In this document: piece after piece, positions 25,288-33,513 of the stretch
Layout: every line of letters starts with the position of its first letter
Position numbering within the stretch: position 1 is the stretch's first letter
From: Mucilaginibacter pankratovii
GTDB lineage: Bacteria; Bacteroidota; Bacteroidia; Sphingobacteriales; Sphingobacteriaceae
DNA: 64,000 nucleotides
Assembly: GCF_014773265.1 (NCBI RefSeq)
Contig: NZ_JACWMY010000004.1
Span: 186,001-250,000 of the forward strand
Direction: 5' to 3'
Position numbers and translations under genes: made by a program
The notes under the pieces: generated by a model
The model's input: only the letters and a program-made list of their open reading frames with translations
The model's database searches: none
What the model was told of the DNA's origin: nothing

Positions 25288-26532
25288 TTGGATCTGTTTG
25301 ATAAAATAAATAAAAACATGGGCGGCCCGATAGGGCAGCATCAGAAATGGTCGCACGGGTATTTTTCGTTCCCGCGCCTGGAGGGGGAGATACATCCGCA
25401 CATGATGTTCAATGGCAAAGAACACCTCGTTTGGAGCCTCAACAATTACCTTGGTTTGGCTAACCATCCCGAAGTAAGGGAAGCAGATGCCCAAGCCGCT
25501 GCCGACTACGGAATGGCCTACCCGATGGGTGCCAGAATGATGAGCGGAAATACCAAACACCACGAAGAGCTGGAGAATAACTTGGCCGAATTTGTGGGTA
25601 AGGATGCAGCCTTTTTATTGAATTATGGCTACCAGGGGATGGTATCTATCATAGATGCACTGGTAGACCGTAACGATGTTGTTGTTTACGATGCCGAGTC
25701 GCACGCTTGTATTGTAGACGGTGTTCGCCTGCACATGGGTAAACGTTTTGTGTACCAGCACAACGATATCGAAAGCTGCGAAAAGCAGCTGGAACGCGCT
25801 ACGAAGCTGACAGAACAAACCGGCGGCGGCATATTGTTAATTACCGAGGGTGTTTTCGGCATGTCGGGAGCGCAGGGTAAGCTTAAAGAGATCATCGCGC
25901 TAAAAGAAAAATATAATTTCCGTTTGCTGATAGATGACGCACATGGTTTTGGTACCATGGGCCCAACCGGTGCCGGCACGCACGAGGAGCAAGACTGTAT
26001 TGAGGGTGTAGATGTTTACTTCGGTACCTTTGCAAAATCCATGGCGGGGATAGGCGCTTTTGTAGCATCTGATAACGAGATCATCAACTACCTGCGCTAT
26101 AATATGCGCTCGCAAACCTTTGCCAAAGCATTGCCTATGCCAATGGTATTGGGCTTAAAAAAACGTTTTGAGTTACTTAAAACCAACCCCGCACTGCGCG
26201 AACAGTTATGGGTAATTGCCAAGGCCCTGCAAAATGGCCTGGTGGAGCATGGCTTTGATATCGGTATTACCAATACCATGGTTACCCCGGTTTTCCTGAA
26301 AGGCGAACTGAACGAAGCGACCAGCCTCACCATGGATCTGCGCGAGAACTATAGCATCTTTTGTTCCATTGTGGTTTATCCGGTAATCCCTAAGGGCTTA
26401 ATTGAGTTACGGTTGATACCTACCGCCATGCATACTTTAGCGGATGTAGAACGTACGCTGGATGCCTTTAGCGAAGTTGCGGAGAAGTTGAAGGCAGGTT
26501 ATTACAAAGAGAATAAAATGGCTATAGCTTAA
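25288..26532 (+). CDS. PLP-dependent alpha-oxoamine synthase (serine palmitoyltransferase/KBL-like)
   Basis: A 414-residue enzyme of the alpha-oxoamine synthase family (KBL, BioF, SPT, HemA). Visible motifs are the Gly-rich NNYLGLANHPEV, the PLP-face YGYQGMVSIIDALV and DAESHACIVDGVRL, LLIDDAHGFGTMGPTGAGTHEEQ with the PLP-nitrogen Asp, and FGTFAKSMAGIGAF with the Schiff-base Lys. These enzymes condense an amino acid with an acyl-CoA. In Bacteroidota the likely products are 3-ketosphinganine (serine) or the sulfonolipid precursor from cysteate; which one cannot be decided here. The start is TTG at 25288, supported by the MDLFDKI start and by the promoter upstream. A terminator follows. Confidence 0.88.
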   Translation: MDLFDKINKNMGGPIGQHQKWSHGYFSFPRLEGEIHPHMMFNGKEHLVWSLNNYLGLANHPEVREADAQAAADYGMAYPMGARMMSGNTKHHEELENNLAEFVGKDAAFLLNYGYQGMVSIIDALVDRNDVVVYDAESHACIVDGVRLHMGKRFVYQHNDIESCEKQLERATKLTEQTGGGILLITEGVFGMSGAQGKLKEIIALKEKYNFRLLIDDAHGFGTMGPTGAGTHEEQDCIEGVDVYFGTFAKSMAGIGAFVASDNEIINYLRYNMRSQTFAKALPMPMVLGLKKRFELLKTNPALREQLWVIAKALQNGLVEHGFDIGITNTMVTPVFLKGELNEATSLTMDLRENYSIFCSIVVYPVIPKGLIELRLIPTAMHTLADVERTLDAFSEVAEKLKAGYYKENKMAIA

Positions 26533-26564
26533 TTTATCGCTATAAGTTTGTATGATATATTTAG

Positions 26565-26591
26565 AAAACCCCGCGTAGTTGCGGGGTTTTT
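26565..26591 (+). terminator. Rho-independent terminator
   Basis: Perfect 10-bp stem AAAACCCCGC/GCGGGGTTTT with a 6-base loop and T-rich tail, 32 bases after the PLP enzyme gene. The following 300 bases to 26901 are AT-rich and hold no gene; GTGGAAAAAACCAC at about 26782-26795 is a small palindrome. Confidence 0.85.
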
Positions 26592-26901
26592 CTTTTATAG
26601 CGCATAGCGGTGCTTGTAAAACAATAAGCGACTAAGGAAAGGTTACAATCTAAGTTGATGTGTTTTTGATTAAATTAATTTCATTTGAGTTAATTTATGG
26701 CCCGATGTTTTAATTGGAAGTGAATGCGTGACTTTTTTGCCTGAGATTTTAATGCCCCCTTTCAATCCCTGCAGGCTAAAAATGTGGAAAAAACCACTTT
26801 TAAGGCACTATTTTTATCCTTTTTAAATTTTTATTTAAAAAAAATCCTTTAGATTAGCTTTAATTTAAACAATAAACCTCAAAATTTAAAAGAAGTTCAC
26901 A

Positions 26902-27078
26902 ATGAAAAAATTTACTGAAGTAAAAGAGCTGGTTGCATCCCTTGAAGCTGATGCCGACAAATTTTATAACAAGGGCAACAGCGCAGCGGGCACTCGTGTT
27001 CGTAAAGGTATGCAGGACCTTAAGAACTTAGCTCAGGCTATCCGCCTGGAAGTTCAGGAAGCTAAAAACAAAGAGTAA
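26902..27078 (+). CDS. Histone H1-like small basic protein (Hc1-like)
   Basis: A 58-residue protein, MKKFTEVKELVASLEADADK at the start, then FYNKGNSAAGTRVRKGMQDL and KNLAQAIRLEVQEAKNKE. The AGTRVRKGMQDLKNLAQ block is the conserved core of the short histone-H1/Hc1-like proteins present in most Bacteroidota. It is helical and Lys/Arg-rich, and thought to bind DNA and help compact the nucleoid; evidence in this phylum is limited. It has an A-rich leader (AAAAGAAGTTCACA) before the ATG and its own terminator, so it is probably a strongly expressed single-gene unit. Confidence 0.9.
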   Translation: MKKFTEVKELVASLEADADKFYNKGNSAAGTRVRKGMQDLKNLAQAIRLEVQEAKNKE

Positions 27079-27110
27079 TCTCCCCCGAGAAAAAATTGTT
27101 TACTTCATTA

Positions 27111-27140
27111 AAAAACCCGGTTTTAAAGGCCGGGTTTTTT
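27111..27140 (+). terminator. Rho-independent terminator
   Basis: AAAACCCGG and CCGGGTTTT arms around TTTTAAAGG, with a T-run; 33 bases after the H1-like gene. On the other strand it would also serve the convergent dapA. Confidence 0.85.
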
Positions 27141-27173
27141 GTTGGATCTTGAAAAAGATGTTGATCGTAACGT

Positions 27174-28052
27174 CTAACCTATCAGTTTTATCTGTTCTTT
27201 AATCTTCTCCGCGGTCTCTTCGCTTACGGGCACAAGGGGCAGGCGTAAAGTATCGCCACAAACGCCCAGGTGCTTTAAAGCCGATTTTACACCGGCGGGG
27301 CTTCCTTCGCTGAACATTAAACGGGTGAATTCAATTAAACCATAATGGGCGGCTTGCGCGGCTTTAAAATCGCCCTGCAAGCAAAGCCTAACTTTATCAG
27401 ATACTTGTTTTGGCAGCGCGTTACCTGTAACCGATATTACCCCAACAGCACCCATGGCTATCATAGGCAGCGTAATTGGGTCATCACCTGATATCAGCAG
27501 GAAACCTTCCGGTTTATCGCGCACCAGTTGATTCATGAGTTCAAAATTGCCCGATGCTTCTTTAATGCCAATAATGTTTTCAAAATCCTTAGCCAACCTA
27601 ACGGTGGTTTCCGCACTTACGCTGCTACCGGTACGGCTGGGTACATTGTATAAAATAATTGGCAAGGGCGATGCCTCCGCAATAGCTTTATAATGCTGGT
27701 AAATGCCCTCCTGGGTTGGTTTATTGTAATGCGGACTTGCCGATAATATGGCGTCGTAACCGGTAATATCAAATGCTTTAATTTCGGCAACAACCTCTAA
27801 GGTATTGTTACCTGCTATGCCGGCCACCAGGGCCACGCGTTTATTTACGGTTTTGGCAGTAAAGGCAAAAACCTGCTTCTTCTCGTCCTTATTCAAAGTA
27901 GCGCTTTCGCCTGTTGTGCCTAACGACACTAAATATTCCACCCCACCTTCAATAAGGTGGTTGATAAGCCTTTCGAGTGCAGGGTAATCTACCTGCCCGT
28001 CGGCCTGAAAAGGAGTTACCATTGCTACCCCTGTCCCGTAAAATCTGTTCAT
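27174..28052 (-). CDS. dapA: 4-hydroxy-tetrahydrodipicolinate synthase
   Basis: A 292-residue TIM-barrel aldolase. It shows GTGVAMVTPF at the start, SLGTTGESATL (residues 43-53), ILYNVPSRTG with Tyr135, and IIGIKEASGNF with the Schiff-base Lys164. It condenses pyruvate with aspartate semialdehyde, the entry to meso-DAP and lysine, and so feeds MurE of the same window. Length is typical. The gene is convergent with the H1-like gene and preceded by a repeat-rich spacer. Confidence 0.96.
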   Translation of the reverse strand: MNRFYGTGVAMVTPFQADGQVDYPALERLINHLIEGGVEYLVSLGTTGESATLNKDEKKQVFAFTAKTVNKRVALVAGIAGNNTLEVVAEIKAFDITGYDAILSASPHYNKPTQEGIYQHYKAIAEASPLPIILYNVPSRTGSSVSAETTVRLAKDFENIIGIKEASGNFELMNQLVRDKPEGFLLISGDDPITLPMIAMGAVGVISVTGNALPKQVSDKVRLCLQGDFKAAQAAHYGLIEFTRLMFSEGSPAGVKSALKHLGVCGDTLRLPLVPVSEETAEKIKEQIKLIG

Positions 28053-28097
28053 AGCTTTAATAAAAGGATGCTAAGATAGCAAATTAGTAGATGTACG

Positions 28098-28240
28098 GAT
28101 GTGCAAATTTCAGATGTGCAGATTAGGGTTCAGAGGCTACCGCGAATTTTTAACTCGTGGTGTGCATTGTGTCAGCTTTTAGCTGACGCAAGCTGGAAGC
28201 TTGCACCATGCCAATTACGAGATGCGCTGCGCTAATCTCG
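28098..28240. repeat. Repeat-rich spacer: solo S23-cassette word plus three palindromes
   Basis: 28098-28124 is a copy of the GATGTGCA word of the S23 cassette arms. It is followed by GTCAGCT-TTT-AGCTGAC (28171-28187), GCAAGC-TGGAA-GCTTGC (28188-28204) and CGAGAT...ATCTCG (28218-28240). A related AATTACGAGAT word occurs again at about 28282-28292. No coding content was found between dapA and the next gene. Confidence 0.7.
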
Positions 28241-28299
28241 CGATAGCTTGTGTCGATTCGCAGGTAACGCTACTCCCGCGCAATTACGAGATCGCGTAG

Positions 28300-28833
28300 C
28301 TATTTATAATAATCGTATTTAGTTATCCTGTATTCGTAATGAAGCAATTTTGTGCCGTAGTGATCGAAGTCAACCTCACTTACTTTGGTCGCCCCCAATT
28401 TGCCAATAGCCTTTTGCGACCGGATGTTGGTAGCTGCGATGTGGAACATCACATTGTTAACCACTTTAAATACATGCTCCATTAGCAAACCTTTCATAGC
28501 CGAATTGTAAACCCCGCCCCAATATTTCCTGGCCAAAAAAGTATACCCAATGGCTACGCTGGATTGTGCCGGCCTTATATCATATAACCGGGTGCAGCCT
28601 ATAATGTCACCCGTTGCTTTATCAATTACTAAAAACGAACTTTCCGATGCAAGGGCATCGTTAAAGTAAAGCTGAAAAACTTCTTTTTTATACCTGTCTT
28701 TGGCCGGGTGTAGTTCCCATATCAAAGGGTCGGCCGCTACTTCAAATAATTTGTCGAAATCCGTCTCTTGTACTAACTGCAGCGCTATTAGTTCGTTCTC
28801 TAATTTTGTTGATCTAAGTTCAAAAATTTCCAT
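28300..28833 (-). CDS. GNAT family N-acetyltransferase (RimJ/RimL type)
   Basis: A 177-residue protein with the layout of RimJ/RimL-type GNATs: LENELIALQLVQETDFDKLFEVAADPLIWELHP at the start, IIGCTRLYDIRPAQSSVAIGYTFLARKYWGGVYN in the middle, and NVMFHIAATNIRSQKAIGKLGATK near the end, which is the usual acceptor-helix pattern (N-x-R-S-x-x-A-I-x-K-L-G). It lies 18 bases downstream of the UbiD gene on the same strand, so the two are likely co-transcribed. Target unknown. Confidence 0.88.
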   Translation of the reverse strand: MEIFELRSTKLENELIALQLVQETDFDKLFEVAADPLIWELHPAKDRYKKEVFQLYFNDALASESSFLVIDKATGDIIGCTRLYDIRPAQSSVAIGYTFLARKYWGGVYNSAMKGLLMEHVFKVVNNVMFHIAATNIRSQKAIGKLGATKVSEVDFDHYGTKLLHYEYRITKYDYYK

Positions 28834-28851
28834 ATCACAATGTAGATGGGC

Positions 28852-30690
28852 CTAAATTATTCCATGCAGCGCACCGCCTTTTTCACCCATTTTATCCACC
28901 AATTTTTCTACCACCGGGTCTCTCTCCAAAACCGGTGCATGGTGCGGTTTTATACGGGCATCTATCATTAATGGGCCGTGGCAGCCCCAGTGTTTATGCT
29001 CGGTAAAGCTGTTGATACCATAAATATCGTGCGAAGGATTGCTGCGGGTAAAGGTTACCCAAACAAAGTTATTGATGGTTTGAGCGGTGAATGCGGCATC
29101 GTCGCACAGTACAATAAGCGGTAGTCCGCTCAGGTCGGTTTCACCAAGATGTTCTTGTAGGATCTCCAGCATCAAAGGCATATCACTGGTCCGGATGTTT
29201 TTGGGCACCTCTACTGCCATTATACCCGGCATCACCATTTTATAATTCACAAAAGGGCGGGGCAGGCTAAAGGAAGACGGTATTTCGCTCCAGAGCTCGC
29301 GTTTAATATCGCCGGCAACTGTAATAGCAACTTTGCTGCCGCTATTGAGGCCTTCACCGCTGTAATCCAGCGTATCTATAGAGGTTTTGGTTTGGAAGTG
29401 CAGATCGCGGGTAAGATCGATACGCTGCAGGATGTGTTTCAGGAAGCCTCCTATGTCGTTCACATTCAAATTCGGGTCGTCCTCTTTGGCTGCAATGAAG
29501 AGATACTTGGCCAGGCTAAGCTGACCTTTACCCAAAATATGGTTGGCAATGGTGATGATCTCCTGCGGATGGCGTTCTTTTACGTACGGCGTATAACGCT
29601 CGCTGCCAATGGCAAATAACAAAGGGTGTACACCGGCTGCGTCAACCGCGTTTACGGCGTGCAGGCCGGGGATTTCTTTCGGGATGGCGCTGCCGGTAAT
29701 CTCGTGGATGAGGGCGCCAAAGCTGGTATCTTCCTGCGGCGGCCGGCCCACCACCGTGAACGACCATACCGCATCTTTACGGTGATAAACGTTATGCACT
29801 TTTAACAGCGGGAAGGGGTGCGCCAGGCTATAATAACCCAGGTGGTCGCCAAAGGGCCCTTCTGGTTTATTTTCCATCGGCATCACGGTACCGGTTATCA
29901 CAAAATCAGCATCGGCAGAGATACAAAACCCTTCCGCATCATAAAAATAACGGAAACGGCGATTACCCAACGCCCCGGCGAAGGTCATTTCTGATAAGCC
30001 CTCGGGCAGTGGCATTACAGCTGCAACCGGGTGCGCCGGCGGGCCGCCTACAAATATGCTCACCTTTAAAGGCTGCCCTTTGGCATTGGCTTTGGTTTGG
30101 TGCACGCCTATGCCGCGGTGAAGCTGGTAATGCAGGCCAATCTCTTTATCAGGTATATAATCGTTGCCGCCAAGCTGGATACGGTACATGCCCAGGTTAG
30201 CGTTCATGATGCCGGGCAGATCCATATCCTCTGTATAAACCTGGGGCATGGTGACAAAGGGGCCACCATCTTTAGGCCAGTTTACTATTTGAGGCAGTTC
30301 GCCAATGGTGGTACGGCTGAAATTGATCGGAGCGCCTTTGCCAACTTTCATTGGCAGGGCAGACAGGGCGGTTAATGCAGTATTAGCGTATTTAAAAGGA
30401 TGCCTGATGGCTTTTATAGGGTCGTTTTTAATGTCCACCAGGGTCTTGATCTTCTCCAGCGTATCACGGAAAATAAACCGCGACCTGTCCAGCGTGCCAA
30501 ACAGGTTAGATACCGCCGGGAATTTGCTGCCTTTTACGTTTTCGAATAGGATGGCCGGCCCCTCGTTTTCAAATACGCGCAGGTGTATCGCCGCCATTTG
30601 CAGGTAGGGGTCAACCTCTTCTTTTATGCGGATAAGGTGCTTGTTCTTTTCCAGATCGGTGATGCAGTCCTGTAAACTTTTGTATGCCAT
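28852..30690 (-). CDS. UbiD-family decarboxylase (probable menaquinone-pathway enzyme)
   Basis: A 612-residue protein of the UbiD family, which decarboxylates aromatic or unsaturated acids using prenylated FMN. Visible segments are AIRHPFKYANTALTALSALP, LPQIVNWPKDGGPFVTMPQVYTED, MYRIQLGGNDYIPDKEIGLHYQLHRGIG, GHEPEGPFGDHLGYY-like ENKPEGPFGDHLGYYSLAHPF containing the catalytic-site Glu-Pro pair region, and AVFVGGPPAHP. It is longer than E. coli UbiD (about 497), as is usual for the Bacteroidota form. As this phylum makes menaquinone rather than ubiquinone, the role is probably the decarboxylation step of the futalosine route; this is inference. Confidence 0.85.
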   Translation of the reverse strand: MAYKSLQDCITDLEKNKHLIRIKEEVDPYLQMAAIHLRVFENEGPAILFENVKGSKFPAVSNLFGTLDRSRFIFRDTLEKIKTLVDIKNDPIKAIRHPFKYANTALTALSALPMKVGKGAPINFSRTTIGELPQIVNWPKDGGPFVTMPQVYTEDMDLPGIMNANLGMYRIQLGGNDYIPDKEIGLHYQLHRGIGVHQTKANAKGQPLKVSIFVGGPPAHPVAAVMPLPEGLSEMTFAGALGNRRFRYFYDAEGFCISADADFVITGTVMPMENKPEGPFGDHLGYYSLAHPFPLLKVHNVYHRKDAVWSFTVVGRPPQEDTSFGALIHEITGSAIPKEIPGLHAVNAVDAAGVHPLLFAIGSERYTPYVKERHPQEIITIANHILGKGQLSLAKYLFIAAKEDDPNLNVNDIGGFLKHILQRIDLTRDLHFQTKTSIDTLDYSGEGLNSGSKVAITVAGDIKRELWSEIPSSFSLPRPFVNYKMVMPGIMAVEVPKNIRTSDMPLMLEILQEHLGETDLSGLPLIVLCDDAAFTAQTINNFVWVTFTRSNPSHDIYGINSFTEHKHWGCHGPLMIDARIKPHHAPVLERDPVVEKLVDKMGEKGGALHGII

Positions 30691-30962
30691 TAGGCTTCAA
30701 AGATATTACAGAATAATTGATTTTTAGATCATGTTTAAGTAATGAACCGCAGCCTTACGGCAGACCGGGAAAAATTGATTTAATATCAAGATATTTATTA
30801 TAAAAAAGCAATGTGATTTTTCAAATAACATCTTGTAAAAGAGAGTTTTGAGTTGTTTGAATTGACTGGTTAGCAAAAAAGATAAGTAAACAGGTAGGTT
30901 TACTTCTTTTATTCATTGTAAAAACTTATATTACTTTTACGGTGTAAACCATTATCTGCCTT

Positions 30963-31802
30963 ATGTCGGTAATTTTATTTACGCTGATCATACTTATTGG
31001 TGCCTATGTTGCAGGCCTTTTAGGCTCGCTTACGGGGCTTGGCGGCGGGGTGGTTATTATTCCATTACTTACACTTTTATTAGGCGTCGACATCCATTAC
31101 GCTATTGGTGCTTCGCTGGTATCAGTTATTGCTACCTCGAGCGGTTCGGCGGCGGCGTATGTAAAAGAGGGTATCACCAATATCCGCCTGGGCATGTTTT
31201 TAGAGATCGCTACCACGCTTGGCGCGCTGGCGGGGGCCATGCTGGCCATTTATATTCCTACCCATTATATCGCTATACTTTTTGGGGTGATCCTTATCTT
31301 TTCGGCTATCATGTCGCTGCGTAAAAAGGAGGAGAAAATTGTGCTGGAGCCCAGTTATTTGGCCGAAAAACTAAAGCTGAAAGGCAGCTACCCTGATGGC
31401 GATGGGCACATGATACAGTACGGCGTTACCCATGTAGGCGGGGGCTTTTTTATGATGCTGTTTGCCGGGGTGATCTCGGGTTTGCTAGGTATTGGCTCCG
31501 GCGCGCTGAAGGTGATAGCCATGGATACCATCATGAAGATCCCCTTCAAGGTATCAACCACTACCAGTAATTTTATGATAGGCGTTACCGCTGCTGCCAG
31601 CGCGGTGGTTTATTTGCAACGGGGGTACATCGAGCCGGGCATCTCCATGCCGGTGGTTATCGGCGTATTGCTGGGGGCGCTCACGGGTTCTAAGATCCTG
31701 GTGCATACCAAATCTTCCGGCTGGCTGCGTTGGGTGTTTGCCATTGTGGTTACGTTTTTGGCCGGGCAAATGATCTACAACGGTTTTACCGGTAAAATAT
31801 AA
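30963..31802 (+). CDS. TauE/SafE family sulfite/organosulfur exporter-like membrane protein
   Basis: A 279-residue polytopic protein with two homologous halves. Each begins with a Gly-rich helix hairpin: GLLGSLTGLGGGVVIIPLLTLLLG (about residues 18-41) and GVISGLLGIGSGALKVIAMDTIM (about 174-196). The second half repeats the pattern (TTTSNFMIGVTAAASAVVYLQRG). About eight helices. Members export sulfite, sulfoacetate or other anions; the substrate here is open. Transcribed divergently from the UbiD gene across a 272-base AT-rich spacer. Confidence 0.92.
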   Translation: MSVILFTLIILIGAYVAGLLGSLTGLGGGVVIIPLLTLLLGVDIHYAIGASLVSVIATSSGSAAAYVKEGITNIRLGMFLEIATTLGALAGAMLAIYIPTHYIAILFGVILIFSAIMSLRKKEEKIVLEPSYLAEKLKLKGSYPDGDGHMIQYGVTHVGGGFFMMLFAGVISGLLGIGSGALKVIAMDTIMKIPFKVSTTTSNFMIGVTAAASAVVYLQRGYIEPGISMPVVIGVLLGALTGSKILVHTKSSGWLRWVFAIVVTFLAGQMIYNGFTGKI

Positions 31803-32033
31803 CATGCTCAAATCAACGGTGTTTAAGTGTCCAATTTTTAAAATATGGACGCAGTGGACACCCCTGAACGCACCTGGACACCATTGAACACCCCGCCGCG
31901 GGCCATTTGCGACATCGTGTTTTTACTTCCGAAAATCTGCGTGTTTTTGCATTTTTTTCAATTTTTTAGGAATGTTTTTCTTCCCTTTTGGCGCTGCCTG
32001 AAAACCACTTTTTTCAGGCCGGCAATGGCCCGT

Positions 32034-32082
32034 AACCACTCCCTCACCACTCACAATTCCCTACTCACCACTCCCCCAAAAT
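32034..32082. repeat. Word-repeat leader before the symporter gene (CCACTCCCTCACCACTC family)
   Basis: Degenerate words ACCACTCCC, TCACCACTCACAATTCCC and TCACCACTCCCCC fill the 3' part of the 298-base spacer; similar words occur at 55588-55622. The earlier part (31815-31890) has diverged GGACACC/GAACACC words. No gene was recognised in the spacer. Confidence 0.5.
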
Positions 32083-32100
32083 AATCGTATTATTGTTTTG

Positions 32101-33336
32101 ATGAAACGTATCCTCGGCAACCTTACCTTCCAGGTTTTATTCGCTATTTTTTTGGGCGTAGTGGTGGGTTTATATTTTAAGGGCTTCGCGCCCACGGCGC
32201 AGGTGATCAGCAAAACTTTTATCAGTTTAATTACCATGCTTATCGCCCCCATTATTTTCTTCACCATTGTGCTGGGCATCGCCGGCATGAGCGATATGAA
32301 AAAAGTGGGCAGGGTAGGCGGCAAGGCATTGCTTTATTTCGAACTGGTAACCACCCTGGCGCTCATCATTGGTGTTACAGTAGCCAACCTGGTGAAACCT
32401 GGTGCAGGTTTTATTAATACCCATGCGCCGGTTGATGCCAGCAAACTGGCCGCTTATGAAAAAGCCGCAGCTGATATGAAGTGGATAGATTTTCTGGCGC
32501 ATATTGTACCCGGCAACGTTTTCGAGGCCTTTGCCAAAGGCGATATTCTGCAGATCCTATTCTTCGCCATCCTTTTCGGGTTCGGACTAAGCCGGATGGG
32601 AGAGGCGGGACAATCGGTTATCCATACCTTCGAAAAACTTTCCAAGGTGTTCTTCAATATCATGAAGATAGTAATGCGGGTGGCACCTTTGGGCGCTTTC
32701 GGCGGGATGGCGTACACCATCAGCACCTATGGCATCAAAACGCTGCAGCCGCTGGCTTTGCTAATGGCATCGGTATACATCACTATGGCACTGTTCATTT
32801 TTGTAGTGCTCAACTTTATTTGCTACCTGTACAAATTCAGCCTGTGGCAATACCTCAAGCATATTAAAGAGGAGATCCTTATCGTATTGGGCACGTCCTC
32901 TTCAGAATCGGCCCTGCCCGGGATGATGGAGAAACTGGAAAAATTCGGCTGCTCCAAATCCGTAGTGGGGCTGGTGATCCCGGCAGGGTATTCTTTTAAC
33001 CTGGATGGTACCACTATCTACCTCAGCATGTCGGTTATATTTTTGGCGCAGGTGTTTAAGATCGACCTGTCGCTTGCCCAGCAACTCACGATTATCGGCA
33101 TCCTCATGATCACCTCCAAAGGCGCGGCAGGCGTAACCGGCAGCGGGTTCATTGTGCTTACTTCAACGCTGGCAGCCATTAAAGTTATCCCGGTAGAAGG
33201 TGTGGCGATACTGTTAGGGGTTGACAGGTTTATGTCCGAAGCGCGGGCCATTACCAATGTGATAGGCAATGGCGTGGCTACTATTGTGGTGGCGAAGAGT
33301 GAGAAGGAGTTTGTAGAGCCGGTGGCGGCGCGGTGA
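32101..33336 (+). CDS. Dicarboxylate/amino acid:cation symporter (DAACS, GltP/DctA type)
   Basis: A 411-residue polytopic transporter. Family landmarks are the Ser-rich hairpin GTSSSESALPGMMEKLEKFG, the NMDGT-type motif as AGYSFNLDGTTIYLSM, and the second hairpin GAAGVTGSGFIVLTSTLAAI. Eight helices plus two re-entrant loops are expected. It imports C4-dicarboxylates or acidic amino acids with Na+ or H+; the choice cannot be made from the sequence. ATG at 32101 is used (a TTG lies just before it). Confidence 0.93.
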   Translation: MKRILGNLTFQVLFAIFLGVVVGLYFKGFAPTAQVISKTFISLITMLIAPIIFFTIVLGIAGMSDMKKVGRVGGKALLYFELVTTLALIIGVTVANLVKPGAGFINTHAPVDASKLAAYEKAAADMKWIDFLAHIVPGNVFEAFAKGDILQILFFAILFGFGLSRMGEAGQSVIHTFEKLSKVFFNIMKIVMRVAPLGAFGGMAYTISTYGIKTLQPLALLMASVYITMALFIFVVLNFICYLYKFSLWQYLKHIKEEILIVLGTSSSESALPGMMEKLEKFGCSKSVVGLVIPAGYSFNLDGTTIYLSMSVIFLAQVFKIDLSLAQQLTIIGILMITSKGAAGVTGSGFIVLTSTLAAIKVIPVEGVAILLGVDRFMSEARAITNVIGNGVATIVVAKSEKEFVEPVAAR

Positions 33337-33461
33337 TAATACCGACCGTAGTTTTTGAATCGTTTGCCATATAAATTGCGCAGCCGGGAGGAACAAATAC
33401 TTATAATCTTCGCTCTCTAAATCAGTTATTTATATCTTTAGTTTTCTAAAGGTCAATTCAC

Positions 33462-33487
33462 AAACCGGGAGACCAGTCTCCCGGTTT
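33462..33487 (+). terminator. Hairpin terminator
   Basis: Perfect 11-bp stem AAACCGGGAGA/TCTCCCGGTTT with a CCAG loop and T-rich flank, between the symporter gene and the next gene. Confidence 0.7.
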
Positions 33488-33513
33488 ATTATTTATTTCT
33501 ACATCCTAAGGTT

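Noticed and set aside
31845..32084. Forward frame of 79 codons before the symporter gene
   Set aside because: Low-complexity, Thr/Pro-rich, built from word repeats (GGACACC, CCACTC); no sign of a protein.
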